NCBI GenBank assembly: GCA_913054565.1
Contig: CAJXHW010000011.1
Coordinates: 1-15,485 of the forward strand
Length of the DNA: 15,485 bases
Source: an uncultured Kordia sp.
GTDB lineage: Bacteria > Bacteroidota > Bacteroidia > Flavobacteriales > Flavobacteriaceae
Direction: 5' to 3'
Each line of letters begins with the position of its first letter. Position 1 is the first letter of the stretch. Positions 1 to 7,412 of this stretch are shown here, piece after piece. The notes below the pieces were generated by a model. That model saw only the letters and a program-made list of their open reading frames with translations, searched no databases and was not told the DNA's origin. A program made the translations under genes and the position numbers.

Positions 1-195
1 ATCCATAGTGTAATTAATAGGATAGATATTAGAAGAACCTATAACTTAATAGATACTATAGATAAGGATGCTTTTATTATAGAGTTTGATGTAAATAATA
101 TAAAAGGTGGCATATATACTACTTTCCTTTCTAAGGAAGGTTTAAAAAAGTTATCGCCAAAAATGTATCTTAAAAAAACAAGAAAGTCTGAATAG
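1..195 (+). CDS. C-terminal fragment of a YitT/DUF2179-family-like membrane protein
   Basis: Frame 1 is open from the window edge to a TAG at 193-195, giving the last 64 residues of a protein whose start lies outside the window. The visible part has no membrane segment. It contains the pattern I-D-T-I-D-K-D-A-F-I-I-E-F-D-V followed by K-G-G, which resembles the soluble C-terminal DUF2179 domain of YitT-type membrane proteins (known pattern: a helix, then iDp-AF, a strand and a glycine). The last ten or so residues are basic. The stop codon lies inside the 5' arm of a terminator stem-loop, so this is probably the last gene of its transcript. The family assignment rests on this short motif alone and is moderate at best. 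The function of such proteins is poorly defined. Confidence 0.6.
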   Translation: MHSVINRIDIRRTYNLIDTIDKDAFIIEFDVNNIKGGIYTTFLSKEGLKKLSPKMYLKKTRKSE

Positions 196-217
196 TATAT
201 TATTCAGACTTTTTTTT
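184..217 (+). terminator. Rho-independent terminator overlapping the upstream gene's stop codon
   Basis: Perfect 11-bp stem AAGTCTGAATA (184-194) pairs with TATTCAGACTT (201-211) around a 6-nt loop and runs into T's at 210-217. The 5' arm contains the TA of the TAG stop codon of the fragment at 1-195. On the minus strand the stem is followed by a T-rich stretch (complement of 171-180), so it may also stop transcripts from the convergent outer-membrane-protein gene ending at 235. Confidence 0.85.
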
Positions 218-234
218 ACCAGTTATTAAAAATG

Positions 235-2718
235 TTACATCATTCCGCCTCCACCTTGCTTTTCGTTATTGTCACGACGTTTACGTTGTAAGGCTTTGTT
301 TTTTCCTCCTCCAAAACGGTAGTTAAACCCGATATATGCCGATTGACTTTCCCAGTTAAATTCACCTACTTGCCTGTAAGGCTTATTACCTTCAAAGGCA
401 AATTTCATACTATTGAAAATATCACTTACACGTGCACTAATAGTTCCTTTTCCTTTAAAAATAGTATAGCTGGTACCAGTATCAATTTTCCACATTGGTT
501 TTCTTTTAAACTGTAAGCCTAAACTTGCGCCACGGTAAAAACCGGATAATTGAAAACGTAATTTTTTAGTAGCCGTAAAGTTGTTATTAATACGGGTGTT
601 AAATTCTGTATTATCAATTTCAACAGATTCGAATCCGCTTGGTGCCGATTCGCTAGAAACAATTCCTTTTGTAGTTTTGTAATATAAATCCATACTAGCA
701 TTAGCACTCCACCATTTTACAAAACGTAAATTTCCCGAAGCTTCAAATCCAAAAGCATTGTTATTATCAAAGTTGCTATGTGATAAAATTAGCTTATTTT
801 CTTCAGTAGGGTGTAAGGTTACCGAACGTGATATTTCATCGTTAATTTGTCGGTAAAATATACCTGTTGTAATAGATCCTATTTTTGTTTTTCTGGTATA
901 ATTTATTTCATATGAGTTGGTGAACTGTGGTTTTAATGCTGGGTTTCCTTCGGAATCAACTGCAGGTGTACTCCACTCTCTAATTGGGTTTACTTGTCCT
1001 ATACTTGGTCGGTCAACTCTTCTGGAGTAGCTTAGGTTAAACGAATTTTTTTCGTTAGCGGTATAGGTTATAAATGCTGAAGGATATATTGAAAATATCT
1101 CATCTTTAAAAGTACCTGTGGTATAGGTATAGCCCCCAGGAGAAACATCTTCATAACCGTTAAACGTTGCATCTACATTATACTGTTCCAAGCGTGCACC
1201 AAATTGAGCGCTCCATTTTTCCCATTGTTTGCTGTAAGTTGCATATCCTGAAAAAATATTTCTGTCATACTCAAAACCTGCACTTTTGAATGCATTTGTG
1301 GAAATTAATTGGTTTTCGGTATTTTGAGTTCGGCTTTCTAAACCTAGTTCTAATTTTGATGATTCTGATAGTGGGCGTACATAATCTAAATTAATTAAAA
1401 TATTATCACGGTTATTATCAATATCGTCAATATTTCCGTCAAAGGATTGAGTAGTGGTATTGTCAGTGGTATTATCTTGTAAATACCTATAGTCAAAAAC
1501 TGCATAATCAGGTCTTGCGGTAGTATTGTAGTTTACTTCAAGCTCTAGGTTTTGTCCTTCTTTTCCAAAATCAACTTTATAATCTACATTATAAGTTTGT
1601 GAGTGCGAATCGGTGTCACTTATGTTATTTTGAAAAGTATCTCTTGAATTAATATTGTTGTTGGTAAAATCACCATCGTTATTGTCTGTAAAATCTACAT
1701 GGGTTTTACCAAAAGAATCACTGTAAAATAGGTTTTGTGTTGTGTAAAAGGACAAGGTGTTTTTATCATTAATGTAATAATCTATTCCCGCTTTAATTAA
1801 GTGCGAAGTATTATCATTACCAAAGTTAAAATCAGAACGGTTCTGAAAATTTTGTTGGTAACTATTTTTGTAACCGTCGTTAGCACGTTTACCAGTATTG
1901 AAACCATAATTACCATAAATATTTACTTTTCCTACTTTGTAGTTTAAGCCTAAGGCACTATTAAATTTAGGTGTTATAGCAAAGGTAGCACCGGTATTGA
2001 TATTACCGTTAAATCCCATGTTGCTATTTTTGTGTAATACAATATTGATAATACCACTCATTCCTTCAGGATTGTATTTTGCTGAGGGATTGGTAATGAG
2101 TTCTATTTGTTTGATAGAAGCAGAAGGAATTTGCTGTAAGAGTTGTGAGGGAGCAATGTTAGTAGGTTTTCCGTCTACTAAAACACGTACATTATCATTT
2201 CCTCTTAAAGCGATAGCACCAGTTTGTTGGTCAACACTTACAGATTGGATATTGTTCATGATTTCTGAAGCTGTAGCTCCAGCTGAAGTAAGGTCTTTAC
2301 CAATATTAATAACTTTACGATCTATTTTTTGAACAACACTTGACGTTTCAGCAATAACAACAACTTCATCAAGTTGATCTGCATCTTCGGATAATACTAT
2401 GGTAGCTAGTGAATGTGTAGCATCTTCCTTTGTAAATGTAATTTTTCTGATGTCAGTTTTATAACCTATAAATTGAATTTCAATTGTATTTTCTCCAAGC
2501 GCAATTTTTTCAATATTAAACAACCCCTCATCATTTGTTATACCACCTGTAAGTACAGTGTTATTTGCATTTTTAACAATAATGCTTACATAAGGCAGAG
2601 CTTCTTTTGTGGTTTGATCAATGACCTTTCCAGAAACTACTCCTACCTTAGGAAGCCCTTCTTGAGCAAATGTTATTATAGTAAATAACATTACTGTGAA
2701 TTGAATTAGTTTTTTCAT
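235..2718 (-). CDS. TonB-dependent-receptor-like outer membrane beta-barrel protein (OMP_b-brl_3 type)
   Basis: An 827-residue outer membrane protein. Residues 1-19 form a signal peptide (MKKLI, hydrophobic core, then FAQ). Residues about 27-112 are a carboxypeptidase-regulatory-like beta-sandwich (GVVSGKVIDQTTKEALPYVS, later GYKTDIRKITF). Residues about 115-235 resemble a TonB receptor plug, with a DELDEVVV-like box (DQLDEVVV), A-L-R-G-N and V-L-V-D-G-K motifs and G-I-I-N-I-V. The rest is a barrel rich in aromatic and Asn residues, ending in IGFNYRFGGG. A basic tail of about 25 residues with a GGGGMM end follows the last strand. No SusD partner is adjacent, so it is not a SusC/SusD pair. The overall form matches the outer-membrane beta-barrel family common in Flavobacteriia, whose substrates are mostly unknown. 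It stands alone, convergent with the gene at 1-195 and divergent from the CoA-binding protein. The 150 bp upstream shows no convincing promoter box. Confidence 0.9.
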   Translation of the reverse strand: MKKLIQFTVMLFTIITFAQEGLPKVGVVSGKVIDQTTKEALPYVSIIVKNANNTVLTGGITNDEGLFNIEKIALGENTIEIQFIGYKTDIRKITFTKEDATHSLATIVLSEDADQLDEVVVIAETSSVVQKIDRKVINIGKDLTSAGATASEIMNNIQSVSVDQQTGAIALRGNDNVRVLVDGKPTNIAPSQLLQQIPSASIKQIELITNPSAKYNPEGMSGIINIVLHKNSNMGFNGNINTGATFAITPKFNSALGLNYKVGKVNIYGNYGFNTGKRANDGYKNSYQQNFQNRSDFNFGNDNTSHLIKAGIDYYINDKNTLSFYTTQNLFYSDSFGKTHVDFTDNNDGDFTNNNINSRDTFQNNISDTDSHSQTYNVDYKVDFGKEGQNLELEVNYNTTARPDYAVFDYRYLQDNTTDNTTTQSFDGNIDDIDNNRDNILINLDYVRPLSESSKLELGLESRTQNTENQLISTNAFKSAGFEYDRNIFSGYATYSKQWEKWSAQFGARLEQYNVDATFNGYEDVSPGGYTYTTGTFKDEIFSIYPSAFITYTANEKNSFNLSYSRRVDRPSIGQVNPIREWSTPAVDSEGNPALKPQFTNSYEINYTRKTKIGSITTGIFYRQINDEISRSVTLHPTEENKLILSHSNFDNNNAFGFEASGNLRFVKWWSANASMDLYYKTTKGIVSSESAPSGFESVEIDNTEFNTRINNNFTATKKLRFQLSGFYRGASLGLQFKRKPMWKIDTGTSYTIFKGKGTISARVSDIFNSMKFAFEGNKPYRQVGEFNWESQSAYIGFNYRFGGGKNKALQRKRRDNNEKQGGGGMM

Positions 2719-2868
2719 GATTTGTTTTTTGAATGATGTTTTGTAATGATTTGTTTTACAAGACGACCAAAGAAAGCATTAGTTACTCGTATCTTTTGTA
2801 TTAACACTATTTTAACATTTATTAAATGCAAGTGTGATTTGAGATAGGAGTGAAGTAAATTTAAGTGT

Positions 2869-3255
2869 ATGAAAACAAAAACTTTAGTGTTTGGAGCATC
2901 GTTAAACCCAGAGCGTTATTCTAATACGGCTATTCATAAATTGAGGGCTAATAATTATGAGGTTGCAGCATTTGGATTAAGATCTGGAGAGGTTTCAGGC
3001 GTGATAATTGAAACAGAATTACTTTCTCATGATACTATTGATACTATAACACTTTATATGAACCCTAAAAGGCAAGAAGCATACTATAAATACTTATTAG
3101 ATTTAAATCCTAATAGAGTGGTTTTTAACCCAGGAACAGAAAATCAGGAGTTTTATAACTTACTCAAAAATAATAACATTGATTATGAAGTTGCTTGTAC
3201 ATTAGTGTTGTTAAGTACAAAACAATATGGTTTTAATAAAAAAAATCCCGTTTAA
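2869..3255 (+). CDS. CoA-binding domain protein (YccU/CoA_binding_2 type)
   Basis: A 128-residue single-domain Rossmann-fold protein. The N-terminus has the first strand and glycine turn (TLVFGASLNPERYSNTAI, residues 5-22), typical of CoA_binding_2 proteins in which this region contacts nucleotide. A second strand follows (YEVAAFGLRSGEV), and later V-V-F-N-P-G-T-E-N, also characteristic. The length is normal for stand-alone members; YccU of enterobacteria is of similar size. The exact role of these proteins is not established; they are thought to bind CoA or a related nucleotide. The gene is divergent from the outer-membrane-protein gene and convergent with the isomerase gene, and its stop codon lies within a terminator hairpin. 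The start was chosen because the Rossmann strand begins almost at once. A TAAATTTA 5 nt upstream resembles a -7 box with one mismatch. Confidence 0.85.
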   Translation: MKTKTLVFGASLNPERYSNTAIHKLRANNYEVAAFGLRSGEVSGVIIETELLSHDTIDTITLYMNPKRQEAYYKYLLDLNPNRVVFNPGTENQEFYNLLKNNNIDYEVACTLVLLSTKQYGFNKKNPV

Positions 3256-3271
3256 TACACGGGATTTTTTT
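3238..3271. terminator. Bidirectional terminator between convergent genes
   Basis: Stem AAAAATCCCGT (3241-3251) pairs perfectly with ACGGGATTTTT (3259-3269) around a 7-nt loop. An A run lies on the left (3238-3245) and a T run on the right (3265-3271), so each strand reads as GC-containing stem plus U tract. It contains the stop codon of the CoA-binding gene (3253-3255) in its loop and sits 20 bp past the stop of the isomerase gene on the other strand. It therefore can serve both. Confidence 0.88.
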
Positions 3272-3289
3272 ATTAATATGATAAATTTT

Positions 3290-3793
3290 TTAGTGTTGGT
3301 GTCCGTGTGCCCCATGAACATGTTTATGTTCTACTTCTTCAGCTGTAGCTTCTCTCATTTCAACAATTTTACCTGTAAAATGTAAGTCTTGATCTGCTAA
3401 TAAATGATTAACATCTACAGTTACTGTAGATTCATTGATAGCTAAAATTTTACCAGGAATCACGTTTCCGTTTTGATCTTGTAATGGCAATACGTTACCA
3501 ACCTCAACTTCAGGAATCATTTTCCCTTCGTTCATAAACATATCTTGAGCAAGTTCAATTACTGCTTCTTCTTTACGTGTACCGTAAGCGTTTTCAGATT
3601 TTATTCCGAAAGAAAACGTATCACCTTCGTTTAAACTTGTAATGTTAGCTTCAAATTCAGGAATCATTTGTCCTAAACCAGATAAAAATGCTAAAGGCTC
3701 TTTTCCTTCAGTAGATTCAATCATTTCTCCTTCTGCAGTATCTTTATAAAGATTGTATTCTACTGCGATTGCTTTGTGCTTTATGTCACTCAT
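3290..3793 (-). CDS. SlyD-like FKBP-type peptidyl-prolyl cis-trans isomerase with His-rich tail
   Basis: A 167-residue cytoplasmic protein without signal peptide. The order is that of SlyD. An N-terminal FKBP half includes A-V-E-Y-N-L-Y, G-K-E-P-L-A-F-L-S-G-L-G-Q-M-I-P-E-F-E and E-G-D-T-F-S-F. An insert-in-flap chaperone domain spans about residues 68-128. The returning FKBP strand contains V-D-V-N-H-L-L-A, close to the SlyD signature D-x-N-H-P-L-A-G but with L-A-D in place of P-L-A-G. A metal-binding tail of six histidines lies in the last 12 residues (156-167). Known SlyD proteins isomerise prolyl bonds, act as chaperones and bind nickel; nickel binding here is inferred from the tail only. 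A good TAnnTTTG promoter box precedes it and the bidirectional terminator follows it, so it is probably monocistronic. Confidence 0.9.
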   Translation of the reverse strand: MSDIKHKAIAVEYNLYKDTAEGEMIESTEGKEPLAFLSGLGQMIPEFEANITSLNEGDTFSFGIKSENAYGTRKEEAVIELAQDMFMNEGKMIPEVEVGNVLPLQDQNGNVIPGKILAINESTVTVDVNHLLADQDLHFTGKIVEMREATAEEVEHKHVHGAHGHQH

Positions 3794-3809
3794 GAAAATT
3801 AATTTTCGG

Positions 3810-3817
3810 CAAAAGTA
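3810..3817 (-). promoter_or_regulatory. Bacteroidota-type -7 promoter box of the FKBP gene
   Basis: On the minus strand this reads TACTTTTG, an exact match to the TAnnTTTG box used by the Bacteroidota primary sigma factor. It lies 16 nt upstream of the isomerase ATG. The -33 TTTG element is not clear; a TTTC lies at about the right distance. Confidence 0.6.
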
Positions 3818-3873
3818 GTATTTAATTGTAATTTAGAAAGATAAAAACCTGTTTAGTTGATAGATTATAGAAA

Positions 3874-5316
3874 TTAATTAGTTTTTCGTTTTAATAATAA
3901 CAGTCCTAAAAACGTTAGGGCACCATTAAGAATTAAGATAAAAAAGCCAAATTCAAAGCCAAACCACTTTAAACTATTAACACTAATAAAGTAAGATAAA
4001 ATAGGAGATAATAGAGCTACTATTGGAACTAGTTTATCTTTAATTTGCCATTTTGTAAATAAGCCAAAAGCATACAAACCTAATAGTGGGCCATATGTAT
4101 AACCTGCAAATTTGAAGAGTTTAGCTATGACACTTACATCTTTTAAAACATATTTAAAAATGATAATTACTGCAATTAAAACAAGAGATATGGCAATATG
4201 AATTTTCTTTCGAATGTTTATTTGCTGCTGTTCATCATACTTTTTTTCAATGTCTAAAATATCAATGCTAAAAGATGTTGTTAAGGATGTTAAAGCACTA
4301 TCCGCACTGCTGTAAGCTGCTGCAATTAACCCTAATAAGAAAAAAATAAAGACTCCAGTACCTAAATGATTTTGTGCTAAAACAGCAAATAAATCATCTT
4401 TATGTGCATCAATTCCGTTTTGTTGTGCATAAACAGTAAGTAATAGTCCTAAACTTAAAAAAATAAAATTGACAACGGTTAGCACAATAGTAAACCAAAA
4501 AATGTTTTTTTGAGCATCTTTTAATGTTTTACAGGTTAGGTTTTTTTGCATCATATCTTGGTCTAAGCCTGTCATCACAATAGCAATAAAAGCTCCAGAT
4601 ATAAACTGTTTCCAGAAATAATTACCAGCTTTATAATCATCAAAGAAAAATATTTTAGACAAATCATTATCTAAAACAAACCCAAGGGTTGATTGCCCGT
4701 TTAAATTGATATTGTCGCTAACAAAATAAATTGTTACCCCAACAGCAATGAGCATAAATAAAGTTTGCAAAGTGTCTGTCCAAACAATAGTTTTAATGCC
4801 AGATTTGAAAGTGTATAGCCAAATGAGTAATACTGTAATTGTTACGGTTTGCCAAAACTCAACACCTAAAGCATCAAAGAGTATAATCTGTAATACGTTG
4901 GCAACTAAAAAAAGTCTAAAGCTAGCTCCAATTACTCTTGAAATAAGAAAAAAACTGGCTCCAGTTTTATAAGAATAGTTTCCAAAGCGTGTTTCTAAAT
5001 AGGTGTAAATAGATGTTAAATTAAGTTTATAATATAAAGGCAATAATACAAGTCCGATTACTGCGTAACCAATAATATAACCTAACACCATTTGCATGTA
5101 ACTAAATTGAGAAGCCTCAATCCAACCCGGTACAGAAATAAAAGTAACTCCAGATAGTGAGGCGCCAATCATACCAAAAGCAACAACATACCAAGGAGAT
5201 TGTTTGTTACCTTTAAAAAAAGCATCGTTACCAGATTTTTTTCCCGTTAGGTGTGAAACTAAAATTAATAAACCAAAATAGGCAGCAATTAATAAGATTA
5301 TTTGTGTAGCAGTCAT
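3874..5316 (-). CDS. Sodium:solute symporter (SSS family)
   Basis: A 480-residue integral membrane protein with about 13 hydrophobic helices. The N-terminal helix starts at residue 5. The second helical region holds G-A-S-L-S-G-V-T-F-I-S-V-P-G, an SSS feature (small residues near the sodium site). Around residue 335 it has A-A-A-Y-S-S-A-D-S-A-L-T-S-L-T-T, matching the conserved SSS segment whose Ser/Thr residues line the Na2 site in vSGLT- and PutP-like carriers. The substrate cannot be told from the sequence: the family carries sugars, proline, pantothenate, sialic acid and others. Length and helix count are normal. It is divergent from recR (101 bp between starts) and separated by 80 bp from the downstream isomerase, which has its own promoter. 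The neighbourhood gives no clue to the substrate. Confidence 0.9.
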   Translation of the reverse strand: MTATQIILLIAAYFGLLILVSHLTGKKSGNDAFFKGNKQSPWYVVAFGMIGASLSGVTFISVPGWIEASQFSYMQMVLGYIIGYAVIGLVLLPLYYKLNLTSIYTYLETRFGNYSYKTGASFFLISRVIGASFRLFLVANVLQIILFDALGVEFWQTVTITVLLIWLYTFKSGIKTIVWTDTLQTLFMLIAVGVTIYFVSDNINLNGQSTLGFVLDNDLSKIFFFDDYKAGNYFWKQFISGAFIAIVMTGLDQDMMQKNLTCKTLKDAQKNIFWFTIVLTVVNFIFLSLGLLLTVYAQQNGIDAHKDDLFAVLAQNHLGTGVFIFFLLGLIAAAYSSADSALTSLTTSFSIDILDIEKKYDEQQQINIRKKIHIAISLVLIAVIIIFKYVLKDVSVIAKLFKFAGYTYGPLLGLYAFGLFTKWQIKDKLVPIVALLSPILSYFISVNSLKWFGFEFGFFILILNGALTFLGLLLLKRKTN

Positions 5317-5405
5317 AAGTTTTAATTAGTTGACCAAAATACAAATTAACTTCATGTGTTGTAAATATTGTACCTAAGATTTAATGAAAATCACTATTGA
5401 TAATG

Positions 5406-5413
5406 TAAATTTG
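5406..5413 (+). promoter_or_regulatory. Candidate -7 box of recR, only 4 nt from the ATG
   Basis: TAAATTTG matches TAnnTTTG exactly and ends 4 nt before the recR ATG (5418). If used, transcription would begin at or within a few bases of the start codon, giving a leaderless or nearly leaderless mRNA. No strong -33 TTTG is seen; a TTTA lies at about 5380. Confidence 0.4.
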
Positions 5414-5417
5414 TGAC

Positions 5418-6035
5418 ATGGAATTCTCGTCAAAACTTTTAGAAAACGCAGTATATGAAATGTCACAATTGCCAGGTATTGGTAAACGTACTGCATTACG
5501 TTTAGTATTACATTTATTAGGACAACATAAAGACCAAACAAACCGATTGTCTTTTGCCTTACAACAAATGCGATCTGAATTAAAATACTGTAAAAGTTGC
5601 CATAATATTTCCGATGTCGATTTATGTGAAATATGTGCAAACACGTCACGTAATGACCGTTTAATTTGTGTAGTGGAAGATATTAGAGATGTAATGGCTA
5701 TTGAAAGTACAGGGCAATTTAAAGGGTTGTATCATGTTTTGGGGGGTAAGATATCTCCAATTGATGGTGTTGGTCCATCAGATTTAAATATTGATTCATT
5801 AGTACAAAAAGTGTTGGATAAAAATGTAGATGAATTGATATTTGCTTTAAGTTCAACAATGGAAGGGGATACTACTAACTTTTATATTTTTAGAAAAATT
5901 GAATCGGCAGAAATTACGGTTTCAACAATAGCAAGAGGTATATCTGTTGGTGACGAATTGGAGTATGCTGATGAAGTGACTTTAGGACGTAGTATTTTAC
6001 ACCGGATTCCTTTCGAACAATCCTTAAAAGGGTAG
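5418..6035 (+). CDS. recR: Recombination mediator protein RecR
   Basis: A 205-residue protein with all RecR parts in order and of the usual length. The helix-hairpin-helix is at about residues 11-30 (Q-L-P-G-I-G-K-R-T-A-L-R). The four-cysteine zinc finger is C58, C61, C70 and C73. The Toprim domain begins near residue 80 (L-I-C-V-V-E-D, then Y-H-V-L-G-G-K-I-S-P-I-D-G-V-G-P). A C-terminal segment has A-L-S-S-T-M-E-G-D-T-T and A-R-G-I-S-V-G-D-E-L-E-Y-A-D. RecR acts with RecO (and RecF) to load RecA on SSB-coated single-stranded DNA during gap repair. The start is supported by the N-terminal M-E-F-S-S-K-L-L-E-N-A-V, which is conserved in flavobacterial RecR. The gene is divergent from the symporter. 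No clear terminator is seen in the 124 bp that follow. Confidence 0.97.
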   Translation: MEFSSKLLENAVYEMSQLPGIGKRTALRLVLHLLGQHKDQTNRLSFALQQMRSELKYCKSCHNISDVDLCEICANTSRNDRLICVVEDIRDVMAIESTGQFKGLYHVLGGKISPIDGVGPSDLNIDSLVQKVLDKNVDELIFALSSTMEGDTTNFYIFRKIESAEITVSTIARGISVGDELEYADEVTLGRSILHRIPFEQSLKG

Positions 6036-6159
6036 TAAATATAGGATGTGTAAGAGTTTGGATGTGCTTAAATGTTTAGCAAAGAAGTAAATATATACAA
6101 GCTTTCGATTTTAAATACTAAAGTCCGTATTATTTATAGGTGTTGTTGTAAAACGTTTT

Positions 6160-6639
6160 TTATTTACGTGAATCATATAGAATTTCTTTCGCCAGACTAT
6201 TATTCTCAGTTGGTAGACATACAAAACTAGGTGCTAAAACATTTTGAATGGATAAAAAACCATATTCAGGATTAAATAGTAGATAGCCTTCGTCCGGTCT
6301 TAATTCTCGGCTTCTGTATGTATTAAATTCATAATCTTGTAAATTTTTATTTATATAGACGGGATTGCCAGAGAGAATACGTTCAGAACCAAACATTAAT
6401 ATTCTATTAGAGTTTTTGTTAAAAGAAAACTCTAAATTTTTTTCTTCGTTTATTGAATGTCGGTAATTGTAAGTTGTAATGCTATCACCTTCTTTAATGA
6501 TAAGTTCGCAATTCATGATAGGCTTAGCTTTATCTGTATAAAAAGCATGAACTGTTCTACTTTCAATAGATGTTTTGTTTTTAGGTTTTGAGCAATTAAT
6601 TAGAACAAAACTAAGTAATATATAGATTGTGTTTTTCAT
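6160..6639 (-). CDS. Small putative lipoprotein, function unknown
   Basis: A 159-residue protein that I do not recognise. It opens with a lipoprotein signal peptide (MKNTIYILLSFVLINCSKPK) whose lipobox L-I-N-C puts the lipidated cysteine at residue 16. The mature part is mostly polar beta-strand-like sequence, with R-S-R-E-L-R-P-D-E-G-Y-L-L-F-N-P-E-Y-G-F in the C-terminal third. No enzyme motif is visible. It probably lies in the periplasm, attached to the inner or outer membrane. Its ATG overlaps the TGA of the upstream membrane-protein frame by 4 nt (ATGA, 6636-6639), so the two were probably translated together. If the upstream frame is truly broken, expression of this gene may be reduced. 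The coding call itself is good because of the lipobox and the overlap. Confidence 0.75.
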   Translation of the reverse strand: MKNTIYILLSFVLINCSKPKNKTSIESRTVHAFYTDKAKPIMNCELIIKEGDSITTYNYRHSINEEKNLEFSFNKNSNRILMFGSERILSGNPVYINKNLQDYEFNTYRSRELRPDEGYLLFNPEYGFLSIQNVLAPSFVCLPTENNSLAKEILYDSRK

Positions 6640-7037
6640 TTACTCTTTTTTAATACTCTATAAGAACTAATACCATTTGTTATTTCATAAATTCCATATA
6701 GAATTATCCAGAGTGGAGCAAGTTGGACGCCAATTATCAAGTGTAGTTCATAATTTACAGTTCCATAAGTAAATAATAGAAAACTTATTAGAATTCCAAA
6801 TAACACTGCAAAAACTCCAACGAAATAATTTAATTAGTAATGTGGGTTTTTTTTCAAAATTTTTAAACAACCAATTGCAATCATTGAAATAATAAAAGTT
6901 ACAAATATAGTAAGCACCATAAAATTCGATTTGTCAGTACCAATCATTTGACTGGTAATAGCAGTACTGAATAATATAATCATTAATAATCTAGAAATCT
7001 CCCAGATATATTTTGTCGCGTTATAAAATTTATTCAA
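6636..7037 (-). pseudogene. Four-helix membrane protein interrupted by an in-frame TAA
   Basis: One frame runs from a TTG at 7035-7037 to a TGA at 6636-6638, broken only by a TAA at 6834-6836. The first part (67 residues) has hydrophobic helices at about 14-34 and 40-62. The part after the stop (65 residues, starting L-N-Y-F-V-G-V-F-A-V-L-F-G) has two more helices and a basic end, V-L-K-K-S-K, and overlaps the next gene by ATGA. There is no in-frame ATG near the front: a stop at 7056-7058 closes the frame, leaving TTG or ATA as starts, about 18 bp from repeat A1. The simplest reading is a 132-residue gene with a nonsense mutation and an eroded or repeat-truncated start. The alternative is two separate two-helix proteins, the second starting at the GTG in A-V-L-F-G with GGAG 8 nt upstream. 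I do not recognise the family. Confidence 0.6.
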
Positions 7038-7055
7038 TATGTTCTTTTTTATTTT

Positions 7056-7184
7056 TTACAACGTTTAGTATAAGAGCAGTAGTGGATTTAATGAACTGAC
7101 TTTTCGGATAGCAAGATACTTAATTAGATGCAAAAACAGTTCGAGTTTACCCCAAACCGCTATTGCTTTTATACAATGTTGTAA
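7056..7184. repeat. Palindromic element A, copy 1 (TTACAAC...GTTGTAA)
   Basis: A 129-bp imperfect palindrome. The ends TTACAAC (7056-7062) and GTTGTAA (7178-7184) are perfect complements. Inside them, GTATAAGAGCAGTAG on the left faces GTATAAAAGCAATAG (read on the minus strand) on the right, 12 of 15 identical. The left end TACAACGTTTA is identical to that of copy 2 at 15017-15027. No coding sequence is evident inside. Confidence 0.7.
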
Positions 7185-7278
7185 GCTGGCCTCTTTCTTT
7201 TCAAGTCGTGGTATGTCTCTTTTAAATTGGTCATTTTACGTGTCTGTTTTTCCGTCAGTTTGCCTTGCGTGTCGGAAG

Positions 7279-7321
7279 TTTTAAAAATTTTGAAGGGAAG
7301 GGATTTTAAAAAATAATTTTT
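7279..7321. repeat. AT-rich segment with G-rich centre, copy 1
   Basis: TTTTAAAAATTTT (7279-7291), then a G-rich stretch (7292-7302, GAAGGGAAGGG), then ATTTTAAAAAATAATTTTT (7303-7321). The flanks are near-palindromic and can pair around the G-rich core. It lies between A1 and hairpin B1. A matching segment lies at 14871-14914 between B2 and A2. Confidence 0.5.
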
Positions 7322-7334
7322 CTTTTGATGGTAA

Positions 7335-7403
7335 AGGTGTAAGCTCTTTTGCAATTTTTGGTCTGTGCGTTGGCTTGTGCGAATTGCAAATGTGCTTACA
7401 CCT
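7335..7403. repeat. Conserved long hairpin element B, copy 1
   Basis: Outer stem AGGTGTAAGC (7335-7344) with GCTTACACCT (7394-7403), 10 bp perfect. Internal loop TCTT (7345-7348) faces ATGT (7390-7393). Inner stem TTGCAATT (7349-7356) pairs with AATTGCAA (7382-7389), 8 bp perfect. The 25-nt terminal loop contains GGCTTGTG (7372-7379). It starts 9 bp past the stop of the RND pump gene. The same architecture, with other stem sequences, recurs at 14793-14857. Confidence 0.75.
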
Positions 7404-7412
7404 GTGAGATGG

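Larger units (their letters stand above)
7038..7412. other. Non-coding region holding first repeat cluster
   Basis: This 375-bp gap holds element A1 (7056-7184), about 95 bp without recognisable content (7185-7278), the AT/G-rich segment and hairpin B1. It lies between the stop of the RND pump gene and the start of the broken membrane gene. No clear T-tract terminator follows hairpin B1 on the minus strand. Confidence 0.7.

Noticed and set aside
1997..2688. Plus-strand open frames opposite the receptor gene
   Set aside because: They lie entirely antisense to a well-supported gene and show no protein-like features.
6100..6160. Possible third, degenerate A element end (TATAGGTGTTGTTGTAAAACG)
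   Set aside because: It resembles the right ends of A1 and A2, but no matching TTACAAC left end is found within 130 bp, so chance cannot be excluded.
7169..7354. 61-residue minus-strand reading frame
   Set aside because: It runs across the end of element A1, the AT/G-rich segment and part of hairpin B1, has low-complexity Lys-rich content and no operon context. It is better explained as a chance frame through repeats.
7335..7403. Hairpin B1 as an ordinary terminator of the efflux operon
   Set aside because: On the minus strand it is not followed by a T run, its loop is 25 nt, and the same structure lies upstream of the operon, where a terminator for it makes no sense. A role at the mRNA 3' end is still possible.
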